Shown piece after piece: positions 23,002 through 33,463 of a stretch of DNA of 38,632 nucleotides. The stretch lies in contig NZ_QASO01000014.1 in NCBI RefSeq assembly GCF_003052605.1, positions 1 to 38,632 on the forward strand, in the 5' to 3' direction. Source of the stretch: Ectopseudomonas oleovorans. GTDB taxonomy: Bacteria; Pseudomonadota; Gammaproteobacteria; Pseudomonadales; Pseudomonadaceae. Numbering within the stretch: position 1 is the first letter of the stretch; every line of letters starts with the position of its first letter. The notes beneath the pieces are model-generated. The model was not told the origin of the DNA and made no database searches. It worked only from the letters and a program-made list of their open reading frames with translations. The translations under genes were made by a program, and so were the position numbers.

Positions 23002-23015
23002 GGCGGCCCTTCAGT

Positions 23016-23091
<76 letters not shown>

Positions 23092-23100
23092 TCTAATATC

Positions 23101-23130
23101 AAGGCCTGCTTTCATGCAGGCCTTTTTTGT
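23101..23130 (+). terminator. Rho-independent terminator after tRNA-Thr
   Basis: AAGGCCTGC (23101-23109) and GCAGGCCTT (23116-23124) form a perfect 9-bp stem with a 6-nt loop and a T-rich tail. Confidence 0.9.
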
Positions 23131-23225
23131 TTTTGCTCCTGCCCACATCCGTCGCTTGTTCATTGCACTTACCGCACTCGGCTCGTGGGTATGGCGAAAG
23201 GTTACATAGCGAGGTTATTGAGCAG

Positions 23226-24287
23226 ATGCGTATTCTTGTTACCGGCGGTGCCGGCTTCATCGGCTCAGCCCTGATTCGCCACCTGATCCAAAACACCGGG
23301 CATCAGGTGCTCAACCTCGACAAGTTGACCTACGCCGGCAACCTGGAATCGCTTGCCCCCGTCGATGGCAACCCGCGCTACCGCTTCGTCCAGGCGGATA
23401 TCGCCGACAGCCCTGTGGTTGCGCAGACGCTGGCCGAGTTCCAGCCCGACGCCATCATGCACCTGGCCGCCGAGTCCCACGTCGACCGCTCCATCGATGG
23501 CCCAGCGGCCTTTATCCAGACCAATATCGTCGGCACCTACAGCCTGCTGGAAAGCACCCGTGCCTATTGGCTCGGCCTGAGCGCCGAGCGCAAGGCAGCC
23601 TTTCGCTTCCATCACATTTCCACCGACGAGGTATACGGCGACCTGCACGGCGTCGACGATCTCTTCACCGAAACCACGCCCTACGCGCCCAGCTCGCCTT
23701 ACTCCGCGAGCAAGGCGGCGTCCGACCATCTGGTGCGCGCCTGGCAGCGCACCTATGGGCTGCCGGTGCTGATCACCAACTGCTCGAACAACTACGGCCC
23801 GTATCACTTCCCTGAAAAGCTGATCCCGCTGATGATCCTCAACGCCCTGGCGGGCAAACCGCTGCCGGTGTACGGGAATGGTCAGCAAGTGCGCGACTGG
23901 CTGTATGTGGATGATCACGCACGCGCCCTGCTCAAAGTGGTCAGCGAGGGCAAGGTCGGCGAGACTTACAACATCGGCGGCCACAATGAGCAGAAGAACC
24001 TCGATGTGGTGCAAGCCATCTGCGCACTGCTGGAAGAGCTGGCACCGCAGAAGCCGGCCGGTATCGCACGCTATCAAGACCTCATCACCTACGTGCAGGA
24101 TCGCCCGGGCCATGACCAGCGCTACGCCATCGACGCCGGCAAGATCGAGCGCGAACTGGGCTGGATACCGCAGGAAACCTTCGAAACCGGCCTGCGCAAG
24201 ACCGTGCAATGGTATCTGGACAACCTCGACTGGTGCCGCCGCGTGCAGGATGGTAGCTATCAGGGTCAGCGACTCGGAGCACTCTAG
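23226..24287 (+). CDS. rmlB: dTDP-glucose 4,6-dehydratase
   Basis: This 353-aa enzyme performs the second step of dTDP-L-rhamnose synthesis (dTDP-glucose to dTDP-4-keto-6-deoxyglucose). It is an extended short-chain dehydrogenase with NAD-binding GGAGFIGS (7-14), catalytic STDEVYG (132-138, with the Asp-Glu pair specific to dehydratases) and Y159-x3-K163 in YSASK. The start ATG at 23226 begins [13 protein letters not shown]; a track upstream to 23127 would have no family match. The product feeds RmlC and RmlD below for rhamnose in LPS core, O antigen or rhamnolipid. It stands 135 nt after tRNA-Thr. Confidence 0.97.
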   Translation: MRILVTGGAGFIGSALIRHLIQNTGHQVLNLDKLTYAGNLESLAPVDGNPRYRFVQADIADSPVVAQTLAEFQPDAIMHLAAESHVDRSIDGPAAFIQTNIVGTYSLLESTRAYWLGLSAERKAAFRFHHISTDEVYGDLHGVDDLFTETTPYAPSSPYSASKAASDHLVRAWQRTYGLPVLITNCSNNYGPYHFPEKLIPLMILNALAGKPLPVYGNGQQVRDWLYVDDHARALLKVVSEGKVGETYNIGGHNEQKNLDVVQAICALLEELAPQKPAGIARYQDLITYVQDRPGHDQRYAIDAGKIERELGWIPQETFETGLRKTVQWYLDNLDWCRRVQDGSYQGQRLGAL

Positions 24288-24297
24288 AGCTCAAGAC

Positions 24298-24350
24298 GTA
24301 GGGCGGGTGCAACCCGCCAGCCAGGCAGCGGCGGGTTGCACCCGCCCTAC
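24298..24350. repeat. Perfect 21-bp inverted repeat between rmlB and rmlA
   Basis: Arms at 24298-24318 and 24330-24350, beginning GTAGGGCGGGTGCAACCC, are exact complements around an 11-nt loop. The shape is that of the extragenic palindromic elements (REP pairs) common in Pseudomonas, so a mobile or REPIN-type element is likely. As RNA it would be a very stable hairpin between rmlB and rmlA that could slow decay or partly stop transcription. There is no T-tract after it. Confidence 0.8.
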
Positions 24351-24374
24351 GCATCGACAAGGAACATAGAAAAC

Positions 24375-25247
24375 ATGAAAGGCATCATCCTCGCCGGTGG
24401 CTCCGGCACCCGCCTGCACCCCATTACCCTCGGCGTGTCCAAGCAACTGCTACCGATCTATGACAAGCCGATGATCTACTACCCGTTGTCGGTGCTGATG
24501 CTGGCCGGCATTCGCGAGATTCTGATCATCTCCACCCCCGAAGATCTGCCCAACTTCCGCAAGATGCTCGGCAACGGCAGTCAGTTCGGCATCGACCTGC
24601 AGTATGCCGAGCAACCTTCTCCCGACGGCCTGGCGCAGGCTTTCCTGATCGGCGAGTCGTTCATTGGTGACGACTCGGTATGCCTGATCCTCGGCGACAA
24701 CATCTTCCATGGTCAGCACTTCACCGAGAAGCTGCTGCGCGCGGCCACCCACAATAGCGGTGCCACGGTCTTCGGCTACTGGGTCAGCGACCCCGAACGT
24801 TTTGGCGTGGTCGAATTCGATGCGGCTGGCAATGCGCTGTCGATCGAGGAAAAGCCGGCACAACCCAAGTCCAGCTTTGCCGTGACCGGCCTGTATTTCT
24901 ACGACAACGATGTGGTGCAGATCGCCAAGGCGGTCAAGCCCTCGCCACGCGGCGAGCTGGAAATCACCGATGTGAACAATGCCTATCTGGCCCGTGGCGA
25001 CCTGCGCGTGGAGCGTTTCGGTCGTGGCTTCGCCTGGCTCGACACCGGCACTCACGACAGCCTGCTGGATGCCTCGCATTACGTGCAGACGGTAGAAAAA
25101 CGCCAGGGTCTGAAGGTCGCCTGCCTGGAAGAGATCGCCTACCAGCAGGGCTGGATCGACCGCGAACAACTGCTCGCCTGCGCCAAGGCGCTGGGCAAGA
25201 CCGGCTACGGCCAGTACCTGTACAAGCTGGCGGAGGAGTCGCAGTGA
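24375..25247 (+). CDS. rmlA: Glucose-1-phosphate thymidylyltransferase
   Basis: This 290-aa nucleotidyltransferase makes dTDP-glucose from dTTP and glucose-1-phosphate, the first step of the pathway. The N-terminal signature [11 protein letters not shown]...[18 protein letters not shown] carries the G-x-G-T-R and K-Q-L-L-P motifs. [10 protein letters not shown] is the metal-binding Asp region, and [10 protein letters not shown] and the C-terminal [10 protein letters not shown] segment are typical of RmlA. AAGGAA lies 10 nt before the ATG. The stop overlaps the rmlC start. I recall the PAO1 order as rmlB-rmlD-rmlA-rmlC; here rmlA follows rmlB. Confidence 0.97.
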   Translation: MKGIILAGGSGTRLHPITLGVSKQLLPIYDKPMIYYPLSVLMLAGIREILIISTPEDLPNFRKMLGNGSQFGIDLQYAEQPSPDGLAQAFLIGESFIGDDSVCLILGDNIFHGQHFTEKLLRAATHNSGATVFGYWVSDPERFGVVEFDAAGNALSIEEKPAQPKSSFAVTGLYFYDNDVVQIAKAVKPSPRGELEITDVNNAYLARGDLRVERFGRGFAWLDTGTHDSLLDASHYVQTVEKRQGLKVACLEEIAYQQGWIDREQLLACAKALGKTGYGQYLYKLAEESQ

Positions 25248-25792
25248 AAGTCATCGCAACTGCATTGCCGGAGGTACTGATTCTCGAGCCCCAGGTTTTC
25301 GGTGATGAGCGTGGTTTTTTCTATGAAAGCTTCAACGCGCGACGCTTTGCCGAAGCCACCGGGGTAAACCGCGAGTTCGTCCAGGACAACCACTCGCGCT
25401 CGGCGTGTGGCGTACTGCGCGGCCTGCACTATCAGTTGCAGCAGGCTCAGGGCAAGCTGGTGCGGGTCAGCGCTGGCGAGGTCTATGACGTGGCGGTGGA
25501 TGTGCGGCGCAGCTCGCCAAACTTCGGCAAATGGGTCGGCGTGCATCTGTCAGCCAAGAACAAGCGCCAGCTGTGGGTGCCGGAAGGCTTCGCCCACGGT
25601 TTTCTGGTGCTCAGCGAGTACGCCGAGTTCCTCTACAAGACCACCGACTACTACGCCCCGGCTCACGAGCGCTGCATCCGCTGGGACGACACGCAACTGG
25701 CCATCGACTGGCCGCTCGACGGTCTGTCGCCACAACTCTCGGCCAAAGACCAACAGGGCCTGAGTCTGACCGACGCCGAGACCTTCCCATGA
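25244..25792 (+). CDS. rmlC: dTDP-4-dehydrorhamnose 3,5-epimerase
   Basis: This 182-aa cupin-fold epimerase acts on dTDP-4-keto-6-deoxyglucose at C3 and C5. The sequence shows [13 protein letters not shown], the catalytic His62 in VLRGLHYQ, and the Tyr-rich [21 protein letters not shown] region (about 129-149). The start is GTG at 25244, overlapping the rmlA stop (GTGA); GGAGGAG lies just upstream and supports it. The stop overlaps the rmlD ATG. It is full length. Confidence 0.96.
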   Translation: MKVIATALPEVLILEPQVFGDERGFFYESFNARRFAEATGVNREFVQDNHSRSACGVLRGLHYQLQQAQGKLVRVSAGEVYDVAVDVRRSSPNFGKWVGVHLSAKNKRQLWVPEGFAHGFLVLSEYAEFLYKTTDYYAPAHERCIRWDDTQLAIDWPLDGLSPQLSAKDQQGLSLTDAETFP

Positions 25793-26652
25793 AGATTCTG
25801 ATCAGCGGCCATACCGGTCAGGTCGCGCGTGAACTGCAACTGGCCCTGAGCAAACACGAGCTGGTCAGCCTCGGTCGCCAGGCATTCGACCTGTCGCGCC
25901 CGGAAACCCTGGGCGACATCATCCTGCGCGAGCGACCGGCGCTGGTAATCAATGCCGCCGCGTACACCGCCGTCGACCAGGCCGAACAGGAACGCGAGCT
26001 GGCCTTCGCCATCAATGCCGAGGCGCCGCGTGCCATCGCCGATGCCTGCTTCGAACTGGACATTCCGCTGATTCACTACTCCACCGACTACGTCTTCGAT
26101 GGCAGCAAGACCACGCCTTACCGTGAAGCCGATACGCCACATCCGCTGGGCGTCTACGGCGCCAGCAAGGCGGCCGGTGAACAGGCGCTGCGCATCAGCG
26201 GCTGCGATCACCTGATCCTGCGCACCAGTTGGGTCTACTCGCAGTACGGGCGCAACTTCCTCCTGACCATGCAGCGCCTACTGCAGGAGCGCGAAGAGCT
26301 CAGCGTGGTCGACGACCAGATCGGCGCGCCGACCTGGGCCGGCAGCATCGCCAGCGCCACCGCCGAGCTGATCGAAAAGTGGCAACAAGGACGCCAGCGC
26401 TGGGGTACCTACCACCTGACCTGCCAGGGCGAGACCAGTTGGTTCGGCTTCGCCAGCGCCATCGCCGAGCGCCTGCGTGCAGCCGGCAAACCCTGCGCCA
26501 GGCTGCGTCCCATTCCCAGCAGCGAGTACCCGACGCCGGCACAGCGCCCACTCAATTCGCGTCTGGATGGCGGGCGCCTGGAACAAGACTGGCAGGTTCG
26601 CCTGCCGGACTGGCGCACAGCACTGGATGCCTGCCTGCAACGCATGAACTGA
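25789..26652 (+). CDS. rmlD: dTDP-4-dehydrorhamnose reductase
   Basis: This 287-aa NAD(P)H-dependent reductase completes dTDP-L-rhamnose. It has the N-terminal GHTGQVARELQ nucleotide-binding loop, STDYVFDG (98-105), Y123-x3-K127 in VYGASKAAGE and the C-terminal RPLNSRLD typical of RmlD. Its ATG overlaps the rmlC stop, so rmlA, rmlC and rmlD are translationally coupled. It is the last gene of the cluster; the gap to dctB is 89 nt and holds a possible -10 (CATAAT, 26709-26714). Confidence 0.96.
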   Translation: MKILISGHTGQVARELQLALSKHELVSLGRQAFDLSRPETLGDIILRERPALVINAAAYTAVDQAEQERELAFAINAEAPRAIADACFELDIPLIHYSTDYVFDGSKTTPYREADTPHPLGVYGASKAAGEQALRISGCDHLILRTSWVYSQYGRNFLLTMQRLLQEREELSVVDDQIGAPTWAGSIASATAELIEKWQQGRQRWGTYHLTCQGETSWFGFASAIAERLRAAGKPCARLRPIPSSEYPTPAQRPLNSRLDGGRLEQDWQVRLPDWRTALDACLQRMN

Positions 26653-26741
26653 AGGCCTGCGTTTCATCCGCGCGCCCGGCGCCCATCACCGGCCGCACAC
26701 TTAACGTGCATAATGCGCCGTTCCTTTCTGCACGGTTTGCC

Positions 26742-28556
26742 ATGAGCACGAACACTGCCACTCCCCGTCGCCTGCGCTGGCGCAGCCTCGTGCTGCTGGC
26801 GCTGCTGCTTGCGCCACTGCTGTGGCCCGTTCACTTCCTGGCCGAGCGCTACTACCGCGAAGTACTGATCGAGCAGAACCGGCAAACCCTTGACCTGTAC
26901 GTCGCCAACCTGCTCGGTACGCTGCGTCGTTACGAGGTGCTGCCGCAGATTCTCGGTGATCTTCCAGGTGTACGCGCAGCCCTGCACGCGCCCGAAGACC
27001 CTGCCGCACTGGACACCGCCAATCGCCTGCTGGCGCGCATCAAGCGGCAGACCGGTGCCGACGTGATCTACCTGATGAATAATCGCGGCGTCACCCTGGC
27101 CGCCTCCAACTGGGACAAGCCCGACAGCTTCGTCGCCGGCAACTTCGCCTTTCGCCCGTATTTTCGTGAAGCGCTGGCCGGGCGCCTGGGACGCTTCTTC
27201 GGCCTGGGTACAACGTCCGGCAAGCGCGGTTACTACTTTGCCTACCCAGTGCACGAGGACGACCACAATATCGGCGCACTGGTGGTCAAGGTCGACCTTG
27301 ATCACACCGAAACGCTGTGGGGCAACACGCCTGAACGGTTGCTGGTGACCGATACCAATGGCGTGGTCATCCTCACCTCGCGGCCGGACTGGCGCTTCCA
27401 CGCCAGCCGCCCGCTGGACCGGGTCGAGCAATCGGCCATCGCCGCCAATCAGCCCTATCCGACCCAGGCGCCACCTCGCCTGGATATCGACCCAAACGCC
27501 TGGCTGACACAAAGTCGTGTTCTGGACGAAACCGGCTGGACGGTGAGCATTCTCGCCCCGCGTATCCTCCTCGACCGCCCCGTGCGCAGCGCCGTGGCCG
27601 TGGGCGCGGCAGCCTTGCTGGCGCTGCTGTTGCTGCTCGGCCTGCTGATTTTGCGCCGCCGCCATTACCTCGAACGCATCGCCCTCGACGCCCGCGCCAA
27701 GGCCGAACTGGAACAGCGCGTGGCCGAACGCACGCAGGATCTGGAGCTGCTCAACAGCCGCCTCAAGCAGGAAGTGCTCGAACGTGAACAGACGCAGCAA
27801 GAACTGGTGCGCGCTCAGGACGAGCTGGTCCAGGCCGGCAAACTTTCAGCGCTCGGCACCATGAGCGCCAGCATCAGCCACGAACTCAACCAGCCGCTGG
27901 GGGCGATCCGCAGCTACGCAGAGAACGCCAGCACCCTGCTCGATCACCAGCGCAGCGACGATGCCCGCGCCAACCTCAAGCTGATCAGCGAGCTGACCGA
28001 GCGCATGGCCTCGATCATCACCCATTTGCGCGCCTTTGCCCGCCGTGACCGCCACGCGCCGGAGCGGGTTGCCTTGCAGCCAGCGCTGGACGATGCCTTG
28101 GCGCTATTGGCCAAGCGCCGCCGGGCCATGGATGTAGAGCTGATTCGCGATCTGCCGGACGCCACCCTCTGGGTCCAGGCTGGCGAGACGCGGCTGCGTC
28201 AGGTGCTGGGCAATCTGCTCGGCAATGCGCTCGATGCGTTGATCGATAAGGCACCACCTAGACGCATCTGGATCAGCATCGAGCATCAAGCCGAGCATCT
28301 CCACCTACTGCTGCGTGACAATGGCCCCGGCTTCTCGCCCGAATCACTGGCGCGCGCGCGCGAGCCCTTCTTCACCACCAAGACCAGCGCCCAAGGCCTG
28401 GGGCTGGGCCTGGCCATCTGCGATAGTCTGGTGCGTGCGCTGGACGGCGAACTGCTGCTGGCCAATCATCCCGAGGGTGGCGCGCTGATCACCCTGCGCC
28501 TGCGCCTGGCCGCTCCCGGCGTCAACCTGCAACCTTCCGAGGATCCTTCGCCATGA
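26742..28556 (+). CDS. dctB: C4-dicarboxylate sensor histidine kinase DctB
   Basis: This 604-aa membrane sensor kinase has two helices (about 15-33 and 283-304) that flank a periplasmic double-Cache domain (RRYEVLPQILGDLPGV, TGADVIYLMNNRGVTLAASNW, GTTSGKRGYYFAYPV), as in Rhizobium DctB. A coiled-coil linker follows, then the HisKA domain with His380 in SASISHELNQPLGAIRSYAENA and the HATPase domain (N box LGNALDAL, G boxes DNGPGFSPE and GLGLGLAI). It should detect succinate, fumarate or malate outside and phosphorylate DctD. Its stop overlaps the dctD ATG (ATGA). The start at 26742 gives a positively charged end before the first helix. No REC or PAS domain is present. Confidence 0.94.
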   Translation: MSTNTATPRRLRWRSLVLLALLLAPLLWPVHFLAERYYREVLIEQNRQTLDLYVANLLGTLRRYEVLPQILGDLPGVRAALHAPEDPAALDTANRLLARIKRQTGADVIYLMNNRGVTLAASNWDKPDSFVAGNFAFRPYFREALAGRLGRFFGLGTTSGKRGYYFAYPVHEDDHNIGALVVKVDLDHTETLWGNTPERLLVTDTNGVVILTSRPDWRFHASRPLDRVEQSAIAANQPYPTQAPPRLDIDPNAWLTQSRVLDETGWTVSILAPRILLDRPVRSAVAVGAAALLALLLLLGLLILRRRHYLERIALDARAKAELEQRVAERTQDLELLNSRLKQEVLEREQTQQELVRAQDELVQAGKLSALGTMSASISHELNQPLGAIRSYAENASTLLDHQRSDDARANLKLISELTERMASIITHLRAFARRDRHAPERVALQPALDDALALLAKRRRAMDVELIRDLPDATLWVQAGETRLRQVLGNLLGNALDALIDKAPPRRIWISIEHQAEHLHLLLRDNGPGFSPESLARAREPFFTTKTSAQGLGLGLAICDSLVRALDGELLLANHPEGGALITLRLRLAAPGVNLQPSEDPSP

Positions 28557-29938
28557 CCAGCGACAGCGCCATCGACAGCCGCATTCAGGTACTGCTGATC
28601 GACGACGACGCCCACCTGCGCCAGGCGCTCAGCCAGACGCTCGACCTGGCCGGGCTCAAGGTGCTCAGCCTGGGCGATGCGCAGGGCCTGGCCGCACGCA
28701 TTCCGGCAGGCTGGCCGGGCGTGGTGGTCAGCGACATCCGCATGCCCGGCATCGATGGTCTGCAACTGCTGCAGCAGCTGCGCGAGCGTGATGCCGAGCT
28801 GCCGGTGCTGCTGATCACCGGCCACGGTGACGTGCCGCTGGCCGTGCAGGCGATGCGCGCTGGCGCCTACGACTTCCTGGAAAAACCTTTCGCCAACGAT
28901 GACCTGCTCGACAGCGTGCGCCGTGCCCTAGAGCTGCGCCGCCTGGTGCTGGATAACCGCAGCCTGCGTATGGCACTCAACGACCGCCAGCAACTGTCCA
29001 GCCGCCTGGTGGGCCAGTCGCCTGCCATGCAGCGCCTGCGCGAACAGATCGGTGCCCTCGCCGGCATCGCCACCGATGTGCTGATCCTGGGCGAGACCGG
29101 CGCCGGCAAGGAGGTGGTCGCCCGCGCCCTGCACGATCTGTCCAGCCGCCGCGACGGCCCCTTCGTCGCCATCAACGCCGGCGCACTGGCCGAATCGGTG
29201 GTGGAAAGCGAGTTGTTCGGCCACGAGGCCGGCGCCTTTACCGGCGCGCAGAAACGGCGCATTGGCAAGTTCGAGTTCGCCAATGGCGGCACCCTGTTCC
29301 TCGACGAGATCGAGAGCATGAGCATGGATGTGCAGGTCAAGCTGCTGCGCCTGCTGCAGGAGCGTGTGGTCGAGCGCCTCGGTGGTAATCAGCTGATCCC
29401 GCTGGACATCCGTGTGATCGCCGCGACCAAGGAAGACCTGCGCCAGGCTGCCGATGCCGGGCGTTTCCGCGCCGACCTGTACTACCGCCTCAACGTCGCA
29501 CCGCTGTCCATCCCGCCGCTGCGCGAGCGCGGCGAGGACGCCTTGCTGCTGTTCCAGCATTTCGCCGAATCGGCGGCCGCCCGCCACGCCCTGGCGCCAC
29601 GTGAACTGCAACCAGGGCAGCGTGCGCTGCTGCTGCGTCATCCATGGCCGGGCAACGTGCGTGAACTGCAGAACGCCGCCGAGCGCTTTGCGTTGGGCCT
29701 GGAGCTGGCACTCGACAGCAACGCGCCCAGTCTGCCGCCGGTCAATGGCGGGCTCAGCGAGCAGGTCGAAGCCTTCGAGCGCGCGCTGATCGCCGCCGAG
29801 TTGAGCCGTCCGCACGGCTCGCTACGCAGCCTGGCCGAAGCCCTGGGCGTACCGCGCAAGACCCTGCACGACAAACTGCGCAAACATGGCCTGACCTTCT
29901 CCGGCGCTGGCGGAAGCTCGCCAGAGGACTTCGACTGA
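28553..29938 (+). CDS. dctD: Sigma-54-dependent response regulator DctD
   Basis: This 461-aa NtrC-family activator has three parts: a receiver with DDD (17-19), phospho-acceptor Asp61 in VVVSDIRMPG and Lys in FLEKPF; a central AAA+ domain with Walker A GETGAGKE, the sigma-54 contact loop GAFTGAQ and GGTLFLDEIE; and a C-terminal Fis-type HTH (SLAEALGVPRKTLHDKLRKHGL). It should activate the sigma-54 promoter at 30077-30092 in front of dctPQM. The start overlaps the dctB stop. Two hairpins follow its stop (29940-29955 and 29981-30000). Confidence 0.96.
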   Translation: MTSDSAIDSRIQVLLIDDDAHLRQALSQTLDLAGLKVLSLGDAQGLAARIPAGWPGVVVSDIRMPGIDGLQLLQQLRERDAELPVLLITGHGDVPLAVQAMRAGAYDFLEKPFANDDLLDSVRRALELRRLVLDNRSLRMALNDRQQLSSRLVGQSPAMQRLREQIGALAGIATDVLILGETGAGKEVVARALHDLSSRRDGPFVAINAGALAESVVESELFGHEAGAFTGAQKRRIGKFEFANGGTLFLDEIESMSMDVQVKLLRLLQERVVERLGGNQLIPLDIRVIAATKEDLRQAADAGRFRADLYYRLNVAPLSIPPLRERGEDALLLFQHFAESAAARHALAPRELQPGQRALLLRHPWPGNVRELQNAAERFALGLELALDSNAPSLPPVNGGLSEQVEAFERALIAAELSRPHGSLRSLAEALGVPRKTLHDKLRKHGLTFSGAGGSSPEDFD

Positions 29939-29939
29939 C

Positions 29940-30000
29940 TGGCGGCAAACCGCCAAATCCATCACCAAAGACTTGCCGGCGGCGGGTTCATGAACCCGCC
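29940..30000. terminator. Two hairpins after dctD
   Basis: TGGCGG/CCGCCA with a 4-nt loop lies at 29940-29955, and a perfect 20-bp palindrome with arms GGCGGGTTCA/TGAACCCGCC at 29981-30000. No long T-tract follows, so they may be 3' stabilisers, a weak terminator, or a regulator-binding site in the 307-bp dctD-dctP gap. Confidence 0.45.
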
Positions 30001-30076
30001 AGCCCCTCGGCAAAGAGCCATCAAAGCCCTCAACCACGGGCTTTTCCCCGATGCGTGGAATCCAACGACAGCAGAC

Positions 30077-30092
30077 TGGCACAAGGGTTGCT
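30077..30092 (+). promoter_or_regulatory. Sigma-54 (RpoN) promoter of dctPQM
   Basis: TGGCACAAGGGTTGCT matches the -24/-12 consensus TGGCAC-N5-TTGCW at every fixed position. It lies about 154 bp upstream of the dctP ATG and 139 bp after dctD, a sigma-54 activator. This supports direct control of dctPQM by DctD. I did not find a convincing DctD enhancer site. Confidence 0.92.
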
Positions 30093-30173
30093 CTAGACTT
30101 CCGTCAAGCGAACCCACAAGTACAAGTCCAGGCCTCGCGAATGCCCCCCGGCGTTTTTCTCCAAGCCGCCTAG

Positions 30174-31238
<1,065 letters not shown>

Positions 31239-31251
31239 GGCCGGAGAGCCG

Positions 31252-31282
31252 GGTGGGCAGGGTGCAATTGCCCTGCTCCACC
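31252..31282 (+). promoter_or_regulatory. Stem-loop between dctP and dctQ
   Basis: GGTGG-GCAGGG (31252-31262) pairs with CCCTGC-CCACC (31271-31282) with a single bulged T and an 8-nt loop. There is no T run, so it more likely protects the dctP mRNA or attenuates read-through than ends it completely. Confidence 0.55.
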
Positions 31283-31372
31283 ACGACGCCCGCAAAGGGC
31301 ATCGAAACATGCAGCAACCGGTGAGCCGGCCCTCGGTTTGCCTTACGCCCTTTCCATTCGGGAGAACCGACC

Positions 31373-32002
31373 ATGAACGCCTTGCGGCGCGTCTGGGAGC
31401 ACTTCGAGGAAGGCTTCATCGCCTTCCTCCTGGCGGCCATGACGCTGATCACATTCGTCTACGTGATCCTCAACAACTTCTACACCCTGTTCTACTGGCT
31501 GGGTGACGCCTTTGGCGGTAACGAGCTGCTGCTCGGTATTGGCGATGCCATTCTCGACATGGCCCAGGCGATGACCTGGAGCAACGCCCTGACCAAGGCC
31601 ATGTTCGGCTGGCTGATTTTCTTCGGCCTGGCCTACGGCGTGCGTACTGCCGGCCACATCGGTGTCGATGCCCTGGTCAAGCTGGCCCCTCGCGGTGTAC
31701 AGCGCGTCATCGGCGTGATCGCCTGCTCGGCCTGCCTGGGCTACGCCGGCCTCATCGCGGTCGGTAGCTACGACTGGGTCAGCACCCTGTTCAAGGCCGG
31801 CATCGGTGCCGAGGATCTCGGTCACTACGGCATCAAGCAATGGCATATCGGCATGATCGTGCCCTTCGGCTACGCCATGGTGTTCATCCGCTTCCTGGAA
31901 ATCCTCGTGCGCATTCTGCGTGACCAGCAGACCGGTCTCGGTCTGGCGGATGAAGCCGCTGACGCCCTGAAAATCAATGAGCATGAGGAGCCCAAGCAAT
32001 GA
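31373..32002 (+). CDS. dctQ: TRAP transporter small membrane subunit DctQ
   Basis: This 209-aa inner-membrane protein has four predicted helices (about 15-37, 75-97, 112-135 and 155-180). The segment FEEGFIAFLLAAMTLITFVYVILNNF is typical of larger proteobacterial DctQ proteins, and AYGVRTAGHIGVDALVKL lies in the second half. It holds the small integral-membrane subunit that works with DctM. The start ATG follows CGGGAGAACC. Its stop overlaps the dctM start (ATGA). Confidence 0.94.
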   Translation: MNALRRVWEHFEEGFIAFLLAAMTLITFVYVILNNFYTLFYWLGDAFGGNELLLGIGDAILDMAQAMTWSNALTKAMFGWLIFFGLAYGVRTAGHIGVDALVKLAPRGVQRVIGVIACSACLGYAGLIAVGSYDWVSTLFKAGIGAEDLGHYGIKQWHIGMIVPFGYAMVFIRFLEILVRILRDQQTGLGLADEAADALKINEHEEPKQ

Positions 32003-33279
32003 CCGTTCTGTTCCTCTTCCTGCTGCTGTTTTTGCTGATGTTCATCGGCGTGCCGATTGCAGCCTCGCTCGGCCTGGCCGGTTCGATCACCATCATGCTG
32101 TTCAGCCCGGACTCAGTGCGCTCGCTGGCGATCAAGCTGTTCGAGACCTCCGAACACTACACTCTGCTGGCCATTCCGTTCTTCCTGCTCTCCGGTGCCT
32201 TCATGACCACCGGTGGTGTGGCCAAGCGCCTGATCGACTTCGCCAACGCCTGCGTCGGCCACATCCGTGGCGGTCTGGCCATCGGTGCGGTACTGGCGTG
32301 CATGCTGTTCGCCGCCCTGTCCGGCTCGTCGCCGGCGACCGTGGCCGCAGTCGGCTCCATCGCCATCGCCGGCATGGTGCGCTCCGGTTACCCGCAGGCC
32401 TTCGGCGCCGGCATCGTGTGTAACGCCGGCACCCTAGGCATCCTGATTCCGCCGTCGATCGTGATGGTGGTGTACGCCGCCGCCACCGAGCAGTCGGTGG
32501 GCAAGCTGTTCATGGCCGGGGTGATCCCAGGCGTGATGCTCGGCCTGGTGCTGATGATCGCGATCTACATCGTCGCGCGCATCAAGAAGCTGCCGGCACT
32601 GCCGCGTGCCAGCTTCCGCGAGTGGCTGCGCGCCGCCCGTGAGGCGTTCTGGGGCCTGCTGCTGATGGTGATCATCCTCGGTGGTATCTACACCGGCATG
32701 TTCACCCCGACCGAGGCTGCGGCCGTGGCGGCGGTATACGCCGGCTTCGTCGCCCTGTTCGTGTACAAGGACCTGAGCATCCGCGAGTGCCCGAAGGTGC
32801 TGCTGGAGTCCGGCAAGCTGACCATCATGCTGATGTTCATCATTGCCAACGCCATGCTCTTCGCCCACGTGCTGACCACCGAGCAGATCCCGCAGCAGAT
32901 CACCGCCTGGGTGGTGGATCTGGGTCTGCAGCCGTGGCAGTTCCTGCTGGTAGTGAACATCGTGCTGCTGATCGCCGGTGCCTTCATGGAGCCGTCGGCG
33001 ATCATCCTGATCCTGGCGCCTATCCTGTTCCCGATCGCCATGCAGCTGGGCATCGACCCGATCCACCTGGGCATCATCATGGTGGTGAACATGGAGATCG
33101 GTCTGATCACGCCACCGGTGGGGCTGAACCTGTTCGTCACCTCGGCGGTGACGGGCATGCCACTGACGGCCGTGATCCGCGCCGCGCTGCCATGGCTGAT
33201 GCTGCTGATCAGCTTCCTGATGGTGATTACCTACATCCCGGCCGTTTCCATGGCGCTGCCGAACATGCTCGGCATGTAA
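31999..33279 (+). CDS. dctM: TRAP transporter large permease DctM
   Basis: This 426-aa inner-membrane permease of the IT superfamily has about 12 hydrophobic segments. It shows the family motifs HYTLLAIPFFLLSGAFMTTGG, GSSPATVAAVGSIA, GILIPPSIVMVVYAAATEQSVGKLF split across loops, FTPTEAAAVAA and LITPPVGLNLFV. It couples dicarboxylate uptake to sodium gradients in known systems. It overlaps dctQ by ATGA and ends at a strong terminator (33326-33353). Confidence 0.96.
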   Translation: MTVLFLFLLLFLLMFIGVPIAASLGLAGSITIMLFSPDSVRSLAIKLFETSEHYTLLAIPFFLLSGAFMTTGGVAKRLIDFANACVGHIRGGLAIGAVLACMLFAALSGSSPATVAAVGSIAIAGMVRSGYPQAFGAGIVCNAGTLGILIPPSIVMVVYAAATEQSVGKLFMAGVIPGVMLGLVLMIAIYIVARIKKLPALPRASFREWLRAAREAFWGLLLMVIILGGIYTGMFTPTEAAAVAAVYAGFVALFVYKDLSIRECPKVLLESGKLTIMLMFIIANAMLFAHVLTTEQIPQQITAWVVDLGLQPWQFLLVVNIVLLIAGAFMEPSAIILILAPILFPIAMQLGIDPIHLGIIMVVNMEIGLITPPVGLNLFVTSAVTGMPLTAVIRAALPWLMLLISFLMVITYIPAVSMALPNMLGM

Positions 33280-33325
33280 GGGTTCAACCGAACGATGCTA
33301 CTTCGGTACCTCGTGTACCCACTCC

Positions 33326-33353
33326 GCCCGGCCTTAGTGCCGGGCTTTTTTTG
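33326..33353 (+). terminator. Rho-independent terminator of dctPQM
   Basis: GCCCGGC (33326-33332) pairs with GCCGGGC (33339-33345) around a 6-nt loop, followed by TTTTTTTG. Confidence 0.93.
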
Positions 33354-33463
33354 CACGAAACAATCTGATGAAAACTACTGTAGCGTGCACATTTCCACAG
33401 CAGTGCACACAAGCGCCTGTGGTCACGTAAAGTCAAGCTCGATATCGCCAAGGAAACCGCCAC

